Positions 47,780-55,466 of a stretch of DNA of 64,000 nt are shown here, one piece after another. Position numbers and translations under genes: made by a program. The stretch comes from Bacteriovoracaceae bacterium (GTDB lineage Bacteria; Bdellovibrionota; Bacteriovoracia; Bacteriovoracales; Bacteriovoracaceae): positions 1 to 64,000 of the forward strand of contig QKCN01000084.1 in assembly GCA_003245675.1 (NCBI GenBank). The letters are read 5' to 3'. Every line of letters begins with the position of its first letter. The first letter of the stretch is position 1. The notes beneath the pieces were generated by a model. The model was not told the DNA's origin and ran no database searches. It saw only the letters and a program-made list of their open reading frames with translations.

Positions 47780-49492
47780 TTATTTTTTTCTAAAAAATGC
47801 CACGATAAACAACAATAAGGATAAGGACCAAAAAACATAGGAAACAGGACCAATATCCCGATAGTGCTCTACTTTTTGCGAAAGCAAAGGCAATGTCCCA
47901 CAAATAAGGCAAGTGGAAATAAGCAAAATAAATGCGAGAAAGTTCAAACTGCCGGCCAAATCTTTTAAACGCTCATTTATATTTAAAAGCTTTATTTTTA
48001 AGGAAAAATTATTATGTCCAAAATCCCGCCAAAACCAAGAAAAGTAGCGAGGTAGCATACGCAAGGATTGATAACTGTCTTTTACCAGCCAAGGAACTTC
48101 TTGCATCAGTACATCTTTCGAGAAAAAGCCCTTCATTAAGTCGTCAAGCATAGGTGCCATTACTGAAAAAATATTTAAATCCATATTAAGGCTACGCCCC
48201 ACCCCATCCAAAGTAATCATGGCACGAAATAAGACGTACCAATCGCGTGGCAAATAGATTTGGTATCGCGATAAAACCTCGACTTGTGATTTAATCAAGC
48301 GCCCAAAATCGATATCTTTCACCGAAAGACCGACAATTGGATCGAGAGCATACGACAACTCATGGACCAAGCTTTCATGGTTTGGAATTTTATCGTAATC
48401 GGCAACATCCAAGAGATCATAAACGAGGTTTTCATAATTGCGATGAACCATGGAATAGATGATAGAAACCAATTGCATGCGCTGTTTAGCAGAAAGCCTT
48501 CCCATTAATCCAAAATCGATAATACCAACACGCTGGTCCCGTAGGACCATGAAGTTTCCACCATGCAAATCGGCGTGATAAAAGCCATCCCCTAGGAGAT
48601 TCTTTACAAAGACGCGCACACCAACATGCATCTGCTCCATGACTTTTTGCTTAAGCTCAGTATCATCCGTTTTAAACTGAGAAAAGGGTGTTCCATCCAA
48701 AAACTCCATGACCAATAAGTCTTCACGGGTGAGCTCTCTAAAAATTTCTGGAATTACAAAAGATGTCTCTTTTTCATTTTTGAGATTCTCTTTAAGACGC
48801 TCACAATTAGCCGCTTCAATGCGAAAATCGACTTCTTGCTCAATGGTGCGAACAAAATCTTCCAACATCCGCGAAAGTCCAAGATAGCGGATCTGGTCAC
48901 TATTTTTTTCCAGTTTGTGAATGATGAAACTCACAATGGCAAAATCTGTTTCAATGGTCGAAATAATATGTGGGCGCCTTACTTTAAGAACAACATCTTT
49001 CCCCGCAAGGGTTTTTGCGCGATAAACAACAGCAATCGAGGCCGTCCCGACAGGCATTTCCTTCACATACTCAAAATAATCTTCAACTTTTCCCCCTAAG
49101 GATTTTTCAACTTTATTTTTAAGTTGGGCAAAGGGGATGGGAGACATTTGGCTCTGCAACTGCTTCATTTGATCAATAAAATTTTTGTCAAAAAAATCTT
49201 CTCGGCTGGCCAAGAGCTGACCAAACTTCACAAAAGATGGTCCCAATTCCTCAAAACTCTTTTTTAAACGCTGTCCAATGATACTAGACCATTTCGCCTC
49301 TTCCCCTCTCTTTTCCAAAACGGCTTCAACCCTTTCTCGATTAAAAGCAAAGTCTGGGATTCGCGAATGAAGACCTGTCTTAATTAGAAACTCATCAAAA
49401 CCATTTTTCACCAAAATCGATATAATTTCTCTAAAACGAGAAACATTTTTGATAGTTCTTCCAATTTCAAGACCAGTGCGTATAAAATCCAT
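47780..49492 (-). CDS. UbiB/ABC1 (AarF) family atypical kinase
   Basis: 570 residues. UbiB-family proteins are membrane-bound atypical kinase/ATPases needed for ubiquinone synthesis or distribution. The KxGQ motif is KFGQ (89-92). The nucleotide-binding Lys is in VVLKVRRP (170), the ExD-type segment is EQEVDFRIEAAN (219-230), the catalytic loop HADLHGGN (306-313) and the metal-binding IDFGLMG (325-331). Two C-terminal membrane segments end the protein. Its Shine-Dalgarno is weak. No terminator is visible before the tRNA promoter. Confidence 0.9.
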   Translation of the reverse strand: MDFIRTGLEIGRTIKNVSRFREIISILVKNGFDEFLIKTGLHSRIPDFAFNRERVEAVLEKRGEEAKWSSIIGQRLKKSFEELGPSFVKFGQLLASREDFFDKNFIDQMKQLQSQMSPIPFAQLKNKVEKSLGGKVEDYFEYVKEMPVGTASIAVVYRAKTLAGKDVVLKVRRPHIISTIETDFAIVSFIIHKLEKNSDQIRYLGLSRMLEDFVRTIEQEVDFRIEAANCERLKENLKNEKETSFVIPEIFRELTREDLLVMEFLDGTPFSQFKTDDTELKQKVMEQMHVGVRVFVKNLLGDGFYHADLHGGNFMVLRDQRVGIIDFGLMGRLSAKQRMQLVSIIYSMVHRNYENLVYDLLDVADYDKIPNHESLVHELSYALDPIVGLSVKDIDFGRLIKSQVEVLSRYQIYLPRDWYVLFRAMITLDGVGRSLNMDLNIFSVMAPMLDDLMKGFFSKDVLMQEVPWLVKDSYQSLRMLPRYFSWFWRDFGHNNFSLKIKLLNINERLKDLAGSLNFLAFILLISTCLICGTLPLLSQKVEHYRDIGPVSYVFWSLSLLLFIVAFFRKK

Positions 49493-49537
49493 AATTCTAT
49501 TTTATTGCTCTTATGCTATTTAAAGAATACGGATAGT

Positions 49538-49566
49538 TTTACCCCTTCCGTTTTTTCGTCTATAAT
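49538..49566 (+). promoter_or_regulatory. Sigma-70-type promoter of the greA cluster
   Basis: TTTACC (49538-49543), 17-base spacer, consensus TATAAT (49561-49566). About 23 bases of leader before the TTG start of the next gene. Confidence 0.65.
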
Positions 49567-49595
49567 CATGAAAAACGAGATTTTAGGAAAGTAAT

Positions 49596-50135
49596 TTGCT
49601 CAGACACTATTTTTGGATATTCATTTTTATAAGTTTTGCTACCCTAAGCTTTCCTGTCTTAGGAGGGGAAGCTTGCGGTAGAAATGCAGTCATTAACTAC
49701 CAAGAAGTATTGGTTGATACAGGACCAACTGGCAAAGGCGAAGGCTTACGCTATTACTTATCCAAGGACAAAGTCGCCGCAAGCTATCTCGACACCTTCC
49801 AGAAAAACAGTAAACCCATGTGGCAAACTGCTGCAATTAGTACGACTGGCGTTGCCATGATTCTGGCCGGAATTATGCAATCGGGAAGAGATGAAGGCAG
49901 AGGGTTTGCGAGCAAAGAAACGCTCTTTATTGGGGGCGCCTCCATGATTATTATGAGTTACTTGGTTTCTAAAACAATTGAATACAACAATGAAATCTAT
50001 CTCATTCGGGCCATAGACGAATATAATAAGAGAAATTTGCCTAGAATTTACTTCTACCCCTATGGTGATACAAATAAGTCTTCGGGGGCTGAAGACCGTA
50101 TTGGTATTGGGGCAGGAGTTAGTACAAGTTTTTAA
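49596..50135 (+). CDS. Small exported membrane protein of unknown function
   Basis: 179 residues from a TTG at 49596 with AGGA seven bases upstream. An N-terminal signal peptide (1-23) precedes EACGRNAVINYQEVLVDTGP. Two hydrophobic segments (about 77-95 and 107-125) could span the membrane. The C-terminus is polar and Gly-rich. Family not recognised. First gene of a four-gene plus-strand unit ending with an FHA-like gene. Confidence 0.7.
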   Translation: MLRHYFWIFIFISFATLSFPVLGGEACGRNAVINYQEVLVDTGPTGKGEGLRYYLSKDKVAASYLDTFQKNSKPMWQTAAISTTGVAMILAGIMQSGRDEGRGFASKETLFIGGASMIIMSYLVSKTIEYNNEIYLIRAIDEYNKRNLPRIYFYPYGDTNKSSGAEDRIGIGAGVSTSF

Positions 50136-50148
50136 TTGAGGTTTTAGT

Positions 50149-50448
50149 ATGACTATTATTTGCCATAATTGTGGTAAGTCTTTTGAATTGGATGGAAAAT
50201 CCTCCATTTCGCGAAAAGAAGAGTGCCCCCACTGTAGTGCCGATATCCATTGCTGCTTGATGTGTCGCTTTTACAGCCAATCATCTTACAATGAATGTAC
50301 GGAGCCAGTGGCAGAAAGAATAACTGAAAAAGAGAAAGCTAATTTCTGTGATTACTTTTCAATCAGCAGTGGAGATGGCATACAGTCCACTAAAAATTCG
50401 CGTAATCAACAATTGGAAGCAGCTGCGGCCCTATTTAAAAAGAAGTAA
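50149..50448 (+). CDS. Double zinc-ribbon protein
   Basis: 99 residues. Cys pairs at 5/8 and 26/29 form a first zinc ribbon. A second Cys set (CCLMCRFY at 35-42, Cys 50, Cys 67) has the pattern C-x-x-C-R-F-Y...C-x-E/T-P-x-A-E-R...N-F-C-D-Y-F, which I recognise as a widespread conserved C-terminal zinc module without a known function. 13 bases after the previous gene and 14 before greA, so possibly transcription-related (inference). Confidence 0.8.
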   Translation: MTIICHNCGKSFELDGKSSISRKEECPHCSADIHCCLMCRFYSQSSYNECTEPVAERITEKEKANFCDYFSISSGDGIQSTKNSRNQQLEAAAALFKKK

Positions 50449-50462
50449 ACGGGAAGGTTATT

Positions 50463-50939
50463 ATGAGTAAAGAAGTTTTAATGACTCTCAATGGAAAACA
50501 AATACTAGAAACAGAACTCAACCAATTAGTAAAAGTTGAGCGCCAAAAGGTAACAACTCAAATTGCCGAGGCACGTGAGTTGGGCGATCTTAAAGAAAAT
50601 GCAGAGTATCATGCGGCAAAAGAAAAGCAGTCTCATCTTGAAGGACGAATTCTTGAGCTGCAGGGACGTATTGCCAATGCGAAAGTTATCGACGTTGCGA
50701 GGCTAAAAAGCAATAAGATTGTATTTGGCGCCACCGTGACTTTGCTTGATGTGGATAAAGATGAAAATGTGACTTATCAAATAGTCGGAGAAGAAGAAGC
50801 CGATCGTTCCAAAGGAAAAATTTCGTATCGAAGCCCCATTGCCCTTGCTCTTCTGGGCAAAGAAGAAGGCGACGAAGTGATTGTCCAAGCACCGAAAGGC
50901 AAAATCACTTTTGAAGTTGAAGACATAGAGTATAAATAA
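50463..50939 (+). CDS. greA: Transcription elongation factor GreA
   Basis: 158 residues, full length. Rescues backtracked RNA polymerase by stimulating transcript cleavage. The N-terminal coiled coil has the acidic tip motif GDLKENAEYHAAKE (about 40-53), and the C-terminal domain shows ISYRSPIALALLGKEEGDEV. Strong Shine-Dalgarno GGAAGG. Confidence 0.96.
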   Translation: MSKEVLMTLNGKQILETELNQLVKVERQKVTTQIAEARELGDLKENAEYHAAKEKQSHLEGRILELQGRIANAKVIDVARLKSNKIVFGATVTLLDVDKDENVTYQIVGEEEADRSKGKISYRSPIALALLGKEEGDEVIVQAPKGKITFEVEDIEYK

Positions 50940-50940
50940 A

Positions 50941-51354
50941 ATGATTAATCTTGAATTTGTTTCATCTCCTGATCAAGAAATAATTGGCCCGCGCAGTTAT
51001 CATAAAAATATGATTTATCTAGGGCACAAATCGGGAGATATACTCATTCAAGATCCCGATATTTTTGATAATCACCTTATTATTGAAGTAAATGAACACG
51101 GCATCTTTTTGCACCCACACCCCCATATTGATCATTTCCATCTCAATGGGAAGAGAACTTATGGTGTCATTGCTCTCAAACTAGGCGATCAAATTACAAT
51201 TGGGAAGACCTGTTTTATCCTGCGCCAAGCTGAAAAATCTGAAATATTTTATCGCAAAGAACTGCTCAATAAAGGACTGGAAAGAGTTATCCAAGATAAA
51301 GACCCAATTTCGGAAGTGCTGAGCTTTTTGGAAGAAAGAATAAAATCCAACTAA
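50941..51354 (+). CDS. FHA-like domain protein
   Basis: 137 residues, starting 1 base after greA. IYLGHKSGDILIQDPDIFDN and FHLNGKRTYGVIALKLGDQI have the strand pattern of a forkhead-associated domain. The usual Gly-Arg, Ser and His phosphothreonine contacts are replaced or shifted (Gly-His, no clear SxxH). It may bind a partner without phospho-recognition, or be degenerate. The stop codon abuts the stop of the convergent gene. Confidence 0.6.
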   Translation: MINLEFVSSPDQEIIGPRSYHKNMIYLGHKSGDILIQDPDIFDNHLIIEVNEHGIFLHPHPHIDHFHLNGKRTYGVIALKLGDQITIGKTCFILRQAEKSEIFYRKELLNKGLERVIQDKDPISEVLSFLEERIKSN

Positions 51355-51918
51355 TTACATTTTTTCAACCAACTCAAGCACGGCCAGAGGATAGTTCTTG
51401 AGTTCAACAATTTTCCCTCTCCGATTGGCAATGTCGATATAGTTTTTCAAACAAAGCGCCAGCACTGGAGTGATCAGACTCTTCTCATGAGAACACTCTT
51501 CATAGAAACTCTCATATACTGCGAGTTCATTATCGTTTTTTGCCTTTTGGCTTCGCTCTTTTATATTCCCAAGAATTCGCCCAACTTCATTTAAGTACAG
51601 GCCCATTGATTCATCGGGATCTTTTCCCGGAACAAATTCAATTTTTGATATTTCCAAAAGCTCTTTAGAAAGTTCACGTTGCATATTCTCTTCTTCCGCA
51701 TTCTTTTCTTGAGCCAGTTCGACTCGAGTGACTTTCTTTTCTTTTTTTTCTAAATATTTTTCTTTTTCTGCAGTTTCTATGATCTTGCTTTTTGACATGG
51801 CAATTTCTGCATTTTCACTTTGAAAAATATCCTGCTCTAAAGGACGTTGGGCCCACCAGATTATCACGGTAAGCCCGACTAAAACTAAAAGACCCAAACT
51901 CCAAAATTTTTTAGTCAT
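51355..51918 (-). CDS. Membrane-anchored charged protein of unknown function
   Basis: 187 residues. One N-terminal membrane segment (about 5-23), then a long Glu/Lys-rich, probably coiled region (35-95), then a helical C-terminal domain with Cys at ECSHEK and LALCLKNY. Its start overlaps the end of the HEGRH protein gene by 8 bases, so the two are translationally coupled and probably work together outside the cytoplasm. Not a recognised family. Confidence 0.7.
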   Translation of the reverse strand: MTKKFWSLGLLVLVGLTVIIWWAQRPLEQDIFQSENAEIAMSKSKIIETAEKEKYLEKKEKKVTRVELAQEKNAEEENMQRELSKELLEISKIEFVPGKDPDESMGLYLNEVGRILGNIKERSQKAKNDNELAVYESFYEECSHEKSLITPVLALCLKNYIDIANRRGKIVELKNYPLAVLELVEKM

Positions 51919-53092
51919 ATTCTAATGTCTCTGCTTCTGGCTCATTTTGTGCTGGTTCAGATTCTCTAATCATTCCAATCTCTGGTTCCGCATCCCAATC
52001 TTGACTTTGGAACTCCACTGGTTTTTCTAGTTCTGCAATTTCGGCATCAAGATCGGTCAACTGAGTCTCATATTGTTTCAAAAATACGGAATGAGCATCA
52101 ACGCGCATTGGATTGTCTAAAACTGGATTTGGGCTTCTTTTTTTCATACTGTCAATTTGTGTTTTAAGCAATTGACGACGCACTTCTAGCATTCTTATTT
52201 TCTGCGAATTCTTTTCATTAAAAGCTTCATAAGTTGAAACCACTCGCCCGTAGGAATCCAAAAAACGCAAACGCATTTTTTCTTTTTCAACATCACTACA
52301 ATCTTCACAGCTATCCACAAAAGTTTTAAGAATAATTGCACCAACAGTATAAGGACCATTTAAATTTTTATCGCAAGCTGGAACACCTTCAAAATAATGC
52401 CCTAGCGGACAATTTCCATGAAGAAAACTCAAACCTTTTCCATTACCATCACTATGACGACCTTCGTGAAATAGCGTGGCTAAACGCTGATAGCCATTGG
52501 CCGAAGCATCAAGATTTTCCTTATTAATTTGCAAACGCTCCATAAAGTGGCCTTCACCAACTTGTACAAGACCGATGCGGGGAGAATCAATTGGAATCAA
52601 TGATTCTTCACCTGACTCATTTTCAAAAACAAGAGCTTTAGCCCCACTACCAAAGGAAAATTTATTCAGTAAATAGACAAAGGCACCCATATTAGCCATC
52701 ACCGTGATGCCCTTTTTAGCCGCTTGCTCTTCTTCTTTGTCATCAGCGGGCTTAGGTTTTACTGGATCCATCTGGGGAAAGACATAATTAGGAGCAATTA
52801 ATCTTCCCGAAAGTTCAACAGTGTCTTTTTTATAATCAAATTCCTCTGCGACAATATATTTAACTCTTTCCTCTAACCACTTCTGAATCATTGGGGTATT
52901 GGCATTTTCAAGCCCAAATACTTTGCCAAATTCTTCGGCATCTCGAACAACCAAATTTGTATTTTGAAGAAGATCCAAATCAGACTTCATATATTGAAGC
53001 TGATTTTCAGGTAATTTGGCAGAAAACTCCATTGCCGAAGCGGCAAGAGGCAACATAAAAAGAGCTGATAACGCTTTTGTCATTTTCTTCAT
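51911..53092 (-). CDS. Exported protein with HEGRH putative zinc-protease motif
   Basis: 393 residues from the ATG at 53092 (AAGGAG six bases upstream); the frame runs further up without a better start. Signal peptide 1-20 ending AASA. The segment ATLFHEGRHSDG (206-216) has an HExxH zinc-metallopeptidase-type motif at 209-213. It is followed by HGNCPLGHYFEGVPAC, and four cysteines (228, 240, 262, 265) could form disulphides. The C-terminus is helical and acidic. I do not know the family, so peptidase activity is inferred from the motif only. Confidence 0.75.
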   Translation of the reverse strand: MKKMTKALSALFMLPLAASAMEFSAKLPENQLQYMKSDLDLLQNTNLVVRDAEEFGKVFGLENANTPMIQKWLEERVKYIVAEEFDYKKDTVELSGRLIAPNYVFPQMDPVKPKPADDKEEEQAAKKGITVMANMGAFVYLLNKFSFGSGAKALVFENESGEESLIPIDSPRIGLVQVGEGHFMERLQINKENLDASANGYQRLATLFHEGRHSDGNGKGLSFLHGNCPLGHYFEGVPACDKNLNGPYTVGAIILKTFVDSCEDCSDVEKEKMRLRFLDSYGRVVSTYEAFNEKNSQKIRMLEVRRQLLKTQIDSMKKRSPNPVLDNPMRVDAHSVFLKQYETQLTDLDAEIAELEKPVEFQSQDWDAEPEIGMIRESEPAQNEPEAETLEYD

Positions 53093-53122
53093 ATAATACT
53101 CCTTGAACACGAGCATTTTACA

Positions 53123-53148
53123 AAGAATAACGCAGTGCGTAAATTCTT
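53123..53148. promoter_or_regulatory. 26-bp dyad between recX and the HEGRH gene
   Basis: Arms AAGAAT/ATTCTT enclose a near-palindromic ACGCA/TGCGT core. It lies 23 bases after the recX stop and upstream of the HEGRH gene start. It may be a weak terminator for recX or an operator; no T tract of note follows. Confidence 0.4.
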
Positions 53149-53171
53149 ATTTCCCAGTCTGTAATTAATTC

Positions 53172-53633
53172 TCATAAAAGAGGGCGATGGCCGTGAGAAA
53201 ATAGAATGCGAAACTGCTTTTGTCTTATTTTTTGGATTTCGACAAAGTCTTTTTCAGCATCTATCTCACTAAAAACACTAGATTTCCTTTCCATCAGGCG
53301 CTGTTTTTGGACTTCATCACTCAACGATTCTTCCTCCCAAAGCTCCTGCAAAATGGATGTAACATCAAAACCATATTCAAAAGTTATTTTATTTACAACG
53401 CCATCAAAAGAGTAACCTTTGCGCAAAAGACCTCGGATGCGGGCACGAAAGTACTCATTTTCCTGAATATAACCAAGCTCATCAAGTCGCAAAATAACTT
53501 GTTCAATAATGTCACGACCGACAGCTCGAAGCTTCATCTTTTCACGCAACTTTGCGCGAGGGTAATCGCGCTGAGCTAAAATGCGCAAACAATATTGATA
53601 GGCTTTTTGATATTCTTGATTTTCCTGCATCAT
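53172..53633 (-). CDS. recX: Regulatory protein RecX
   Basis: 153 residues, all helical. YCLRILAQRDYPRAKLREKM (about 14-33) and ILRLDELGYIQENEYFRARI are typical of the RecX three-helix repeats. RecX limits RecA filament growth. It follows recA across a hairpin, as in many bacteria. The Shine-Dalgarno is weak, so it is probably expressed at low level. Confidence 0.9.
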   Translation of the reverse strand: MMQENQEYQKAYQYCLRILAQRDYPRAKLREKMKLRAVGRDIIEQVILRLDELGYIQENEYFRARIRGLLRKGYSFDGVVNKITFEYGFDVTSILQELWEEESLSDEVQKQRLMERKSSVFSEIDAEKDFVEIQKIRQKQFRILFSHGHRPLL

Positions 53634-53645
53634 ATCTCAAATAAT

Positions 53646-53669
53646 AAGGGGAAGCCTTGGCTTCCCCTT
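53646..53669 (-). terminator. Hairpin between recA and recX
   Basis: A perfect 11-bp stem AAGGGGAAGCC/GGCTTCCCCTT with a 2-base centre, followed on the minus strand by ATTATTTG. It lies 9 bases after the recA stop. The Escherichia coli recA-recX gap also has a terminator that lets only a fraction of transcripts through. Confidence 0.75.
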
Positions 53670-53678
53670 AATGATTGA

Positions 53679-54782
53679 CTATTGAAGAACTTTTTTTGAT
53701 TTTTTCTCTTCCGCTTCGATGATTTCTCCAGTCTGCATATCAATACTTGCTGTATTGGTTGGAGCATCATAGTGCTTGGCCAAAACTTTCTTTTTAATTT
53801 CTTCCATAACCTCAGGATTCGTTTCAAGAAAAGTCTTAGCATTCTCACGCCCTTGACCAATTTTGGTATCATTATATGAGAACCAAGCCCCTGCCTTGTC
53901 CACAATTTTTTCATTAACGGCCATATCGAGAATACAACCTATTTTAGAGATACCTTTGTTGTACTCGATATCAAATTCAACTTCCTTAAAAGGAGGTGCA
54001 ACTTTATTCTTCACAATTTTTACACGAGTTTTGTTGCCAACAACATTGTCACCATCCTTGATGGCACCAATTCTCCTAATATCCATACGCACAGAAGCAT
54101 AAAACTTAAGAGCATTTCCACCAGTTGTGGTTTCAGGATTTCCAAACATCACACCGATTTTCATACGTAATTGATTAATAAAAATCACGGTGCAATTGGA
54201 ACGAGAAATAGATCCAGTTAACTTACGCAAAGCCTGACTCATCAAACGAGCTTGAAGCCCCATGTGAGAATCCCCCATATCGCCTTCCAGTTCTGCACGA
54301 GGAGTAAGTGCGGCAACGGAGTCAACAATAAGAAGATTAACAGCACCTGAACGCACCAACATATCAGCTATTTCTAAGGCTTGTTCGCCGCAATCAGGCT
54401 GAGATATGAGCATGTTAGGAACATCAACTCCTAGCTTTGTGGCATAAGTTGTATCTAAAGCATGTTCTGCATCAACGAAAGCAACAGTTCCACCCATTTT
54501 TTGGCACTCTGCCGCAATATGAAGAGTTAAAGTTGTCTTTCCCGAAGATTCAGGTCCAAAAATTTCGATAATACGTCCTTGAGGAATTCCCCCAATTCCG
54601 AGAGCAATATCCAAATCCAAAGCACCAGTAGGGATTGCGGGGATGCGCTGAGCAGCAACATCTTCGCCAAGTCGCATAATTGCGCCTTTTCCAAATTGTT
54701 TCTCAATAGATGATAAAGCTAATTGAAGGGCCTTGTCCTTGTTTGAATTTGCCGAAAATCCAGCATTCGCTTGAATCGCCAT
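53679..54782 (-). CDS. recA: Recombinase RecA
   Basis: 367 residues. DNA strand exchange and SOS co-protease. Walker [10 protein letters not shown] (76-84), [40 protein letters not shown] and the acidic/Lys-rich tail are present. No intein. Start ATG with GGAGAGA upstream. Confidence 0.99.
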   Translation of the reverse strand: MAIQANAGFSANSNKDKALQLALSSIEKQFGKGAIMRLGEDVAAQRIPAIPTGALDLDIALGIGGIPQGRIIEIFGPESSGKTTLTLHIAAECQKMGGTVAFVDAEHALDTTYATKLGVDVPNMLISQPDCGEQALEIADMLVRSGAVNLLIVDSVAALTPRAELEGDMGDSHMGLQARLMSQALRKLTGSISRSNCTVIFINQLRMKIGVMFGNPETTTGGNALKFYASVRMDIRRIGAIKDGDNVVGNKTRVKIVKNKVAPPFKEVEFDIEYNKGISKIGCILDMAVNEKIVDKAGAWFSYNDTKIGQGRENAKTFLETNPEVMEEIKKKVLAKHYDAPTNTASIDMQTGEIIEAEEKKSKKVLQ

Positions 54783-54837
54783 AGTGTCTCTCCTTAAAAA
54801 ATGTCAAATAGCAGGCTGGTGTTGTGTGTGTTCAAAA

Positions 54838-54866
54838 ATGATACTGCACCCACCAGAGCTTGGCAA
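54838..54866 (-). promoter_or_regulatory. recA promoter
   Basis: On the minus strand TTGCCA (54866-54861), a 17-base spacer, then TATCAT (54843-54838). The leader to recA is about 50 bases. Confidence 0.65.
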
Positions 54867-54869
54867 TCT

Positions 54870-54889
54870 AAGTTAGCAAAAGCGAACTT
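54870..54889. promoter_or_regulatory. Dyad upstream of the recA promoter, candidate SOS operator
   Basis: AAGTTAGCAAAAGCGAACTT is symmetric at AAGTT-x-GC-N4-GC-x-AACTT and ends 3 bases above the -35 box. The position suits a LexA-type repressor. It does not match the GAAC-N4-GTTC, CTGT-N8-ACAG or TTAC-N3-GTAA forms I know. Confidence 0.45.
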
Positions 54890-54950
54890 CTTTTTAGAAG
54901 AGACAACTAGCTGAAATTTTAGGGAATCAAAATTAATAAAAAGAAAAAAT

Positions 54951-55442
54951 TTATCGTAATGCAAACAATATATTCACGATCAACAATAGAATGCCTGCAT
55001 AGACTCCACTGATCACATCATCCAAAATAGTTCCTGCTCCATGATTCATTTTATCAAAATAGGAAGCTGGCCAAAACTTGATAATGTCAAAAAAGCGAAA
55101 AAACACTAAGCACAATAATAAATTCCAAAAATCAATCTGAGGCACAAATGCAAAAGTCACCATCATACCCAGCATTTCATCAATCACAATCCACTGGGGA
55201 TCTTTGAGATTTAATTTTTTTTGCACACGCTCTGTCATGAAAGAAATAATGGATATTAAAAAAATAAGTGCTACAATGGTCACGATTTTGGGAATAGAAA
55301 CAAGCCCCCAAAGGTACAGCAAGGGGAGTGAGACAATACTTCCCATCGTCCCAGGGGCCAAAGGGGAAAACCCCACTCCTCCCATAGAAAGAACAAGTGT
55401 TGAAAAGCTTATTTGAGGTGGTAAATTTTTTTTCCAATTCAT
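54951..55442 (-). CDS. pgpA: Phosphatidylglycerophosphatase A
   Basis: 163 residues with four or so membrane segments. Makes phosphatidylglycerol from its phosphate. The signatures GFSPLAPGTMGS (24-35), DPQWIVIDEMLGM (about 81-93), FRFFDIIKFWPASYFD and the metal-binding ILDDVISGVYAG are present. Its start lies only 24 bases from that of the divergent TIGR04552-like gene. Confidence 0.92.
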   Translation of the reverse strand: MNWKKNLPPQISFSTLVLSMGGVGFSPLAPGTMGSIVSLPLLYLWGLVSIPKIVTIVALIFLISIISFMTERVQKKLNLKDPQWIVIDEMLGMMVTFAFVPQIDFWNLLLCLVFFRFFDIIKFWPASYFDKMNHGAGTILDDVISGVYAGILLLIVNILFALR

Positions 55443-55466
55443 GGCTTTTAGGGTATTAATTTTTAA

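Noticed and set aside
54870..54889. TTAGCAAAAG shared between the recA dyad and the palindrome arm at 45710
   Set aside because: A single 10-base match in AT-rich DNA; the dyad symmetry is different, so I treat it as coincidence.
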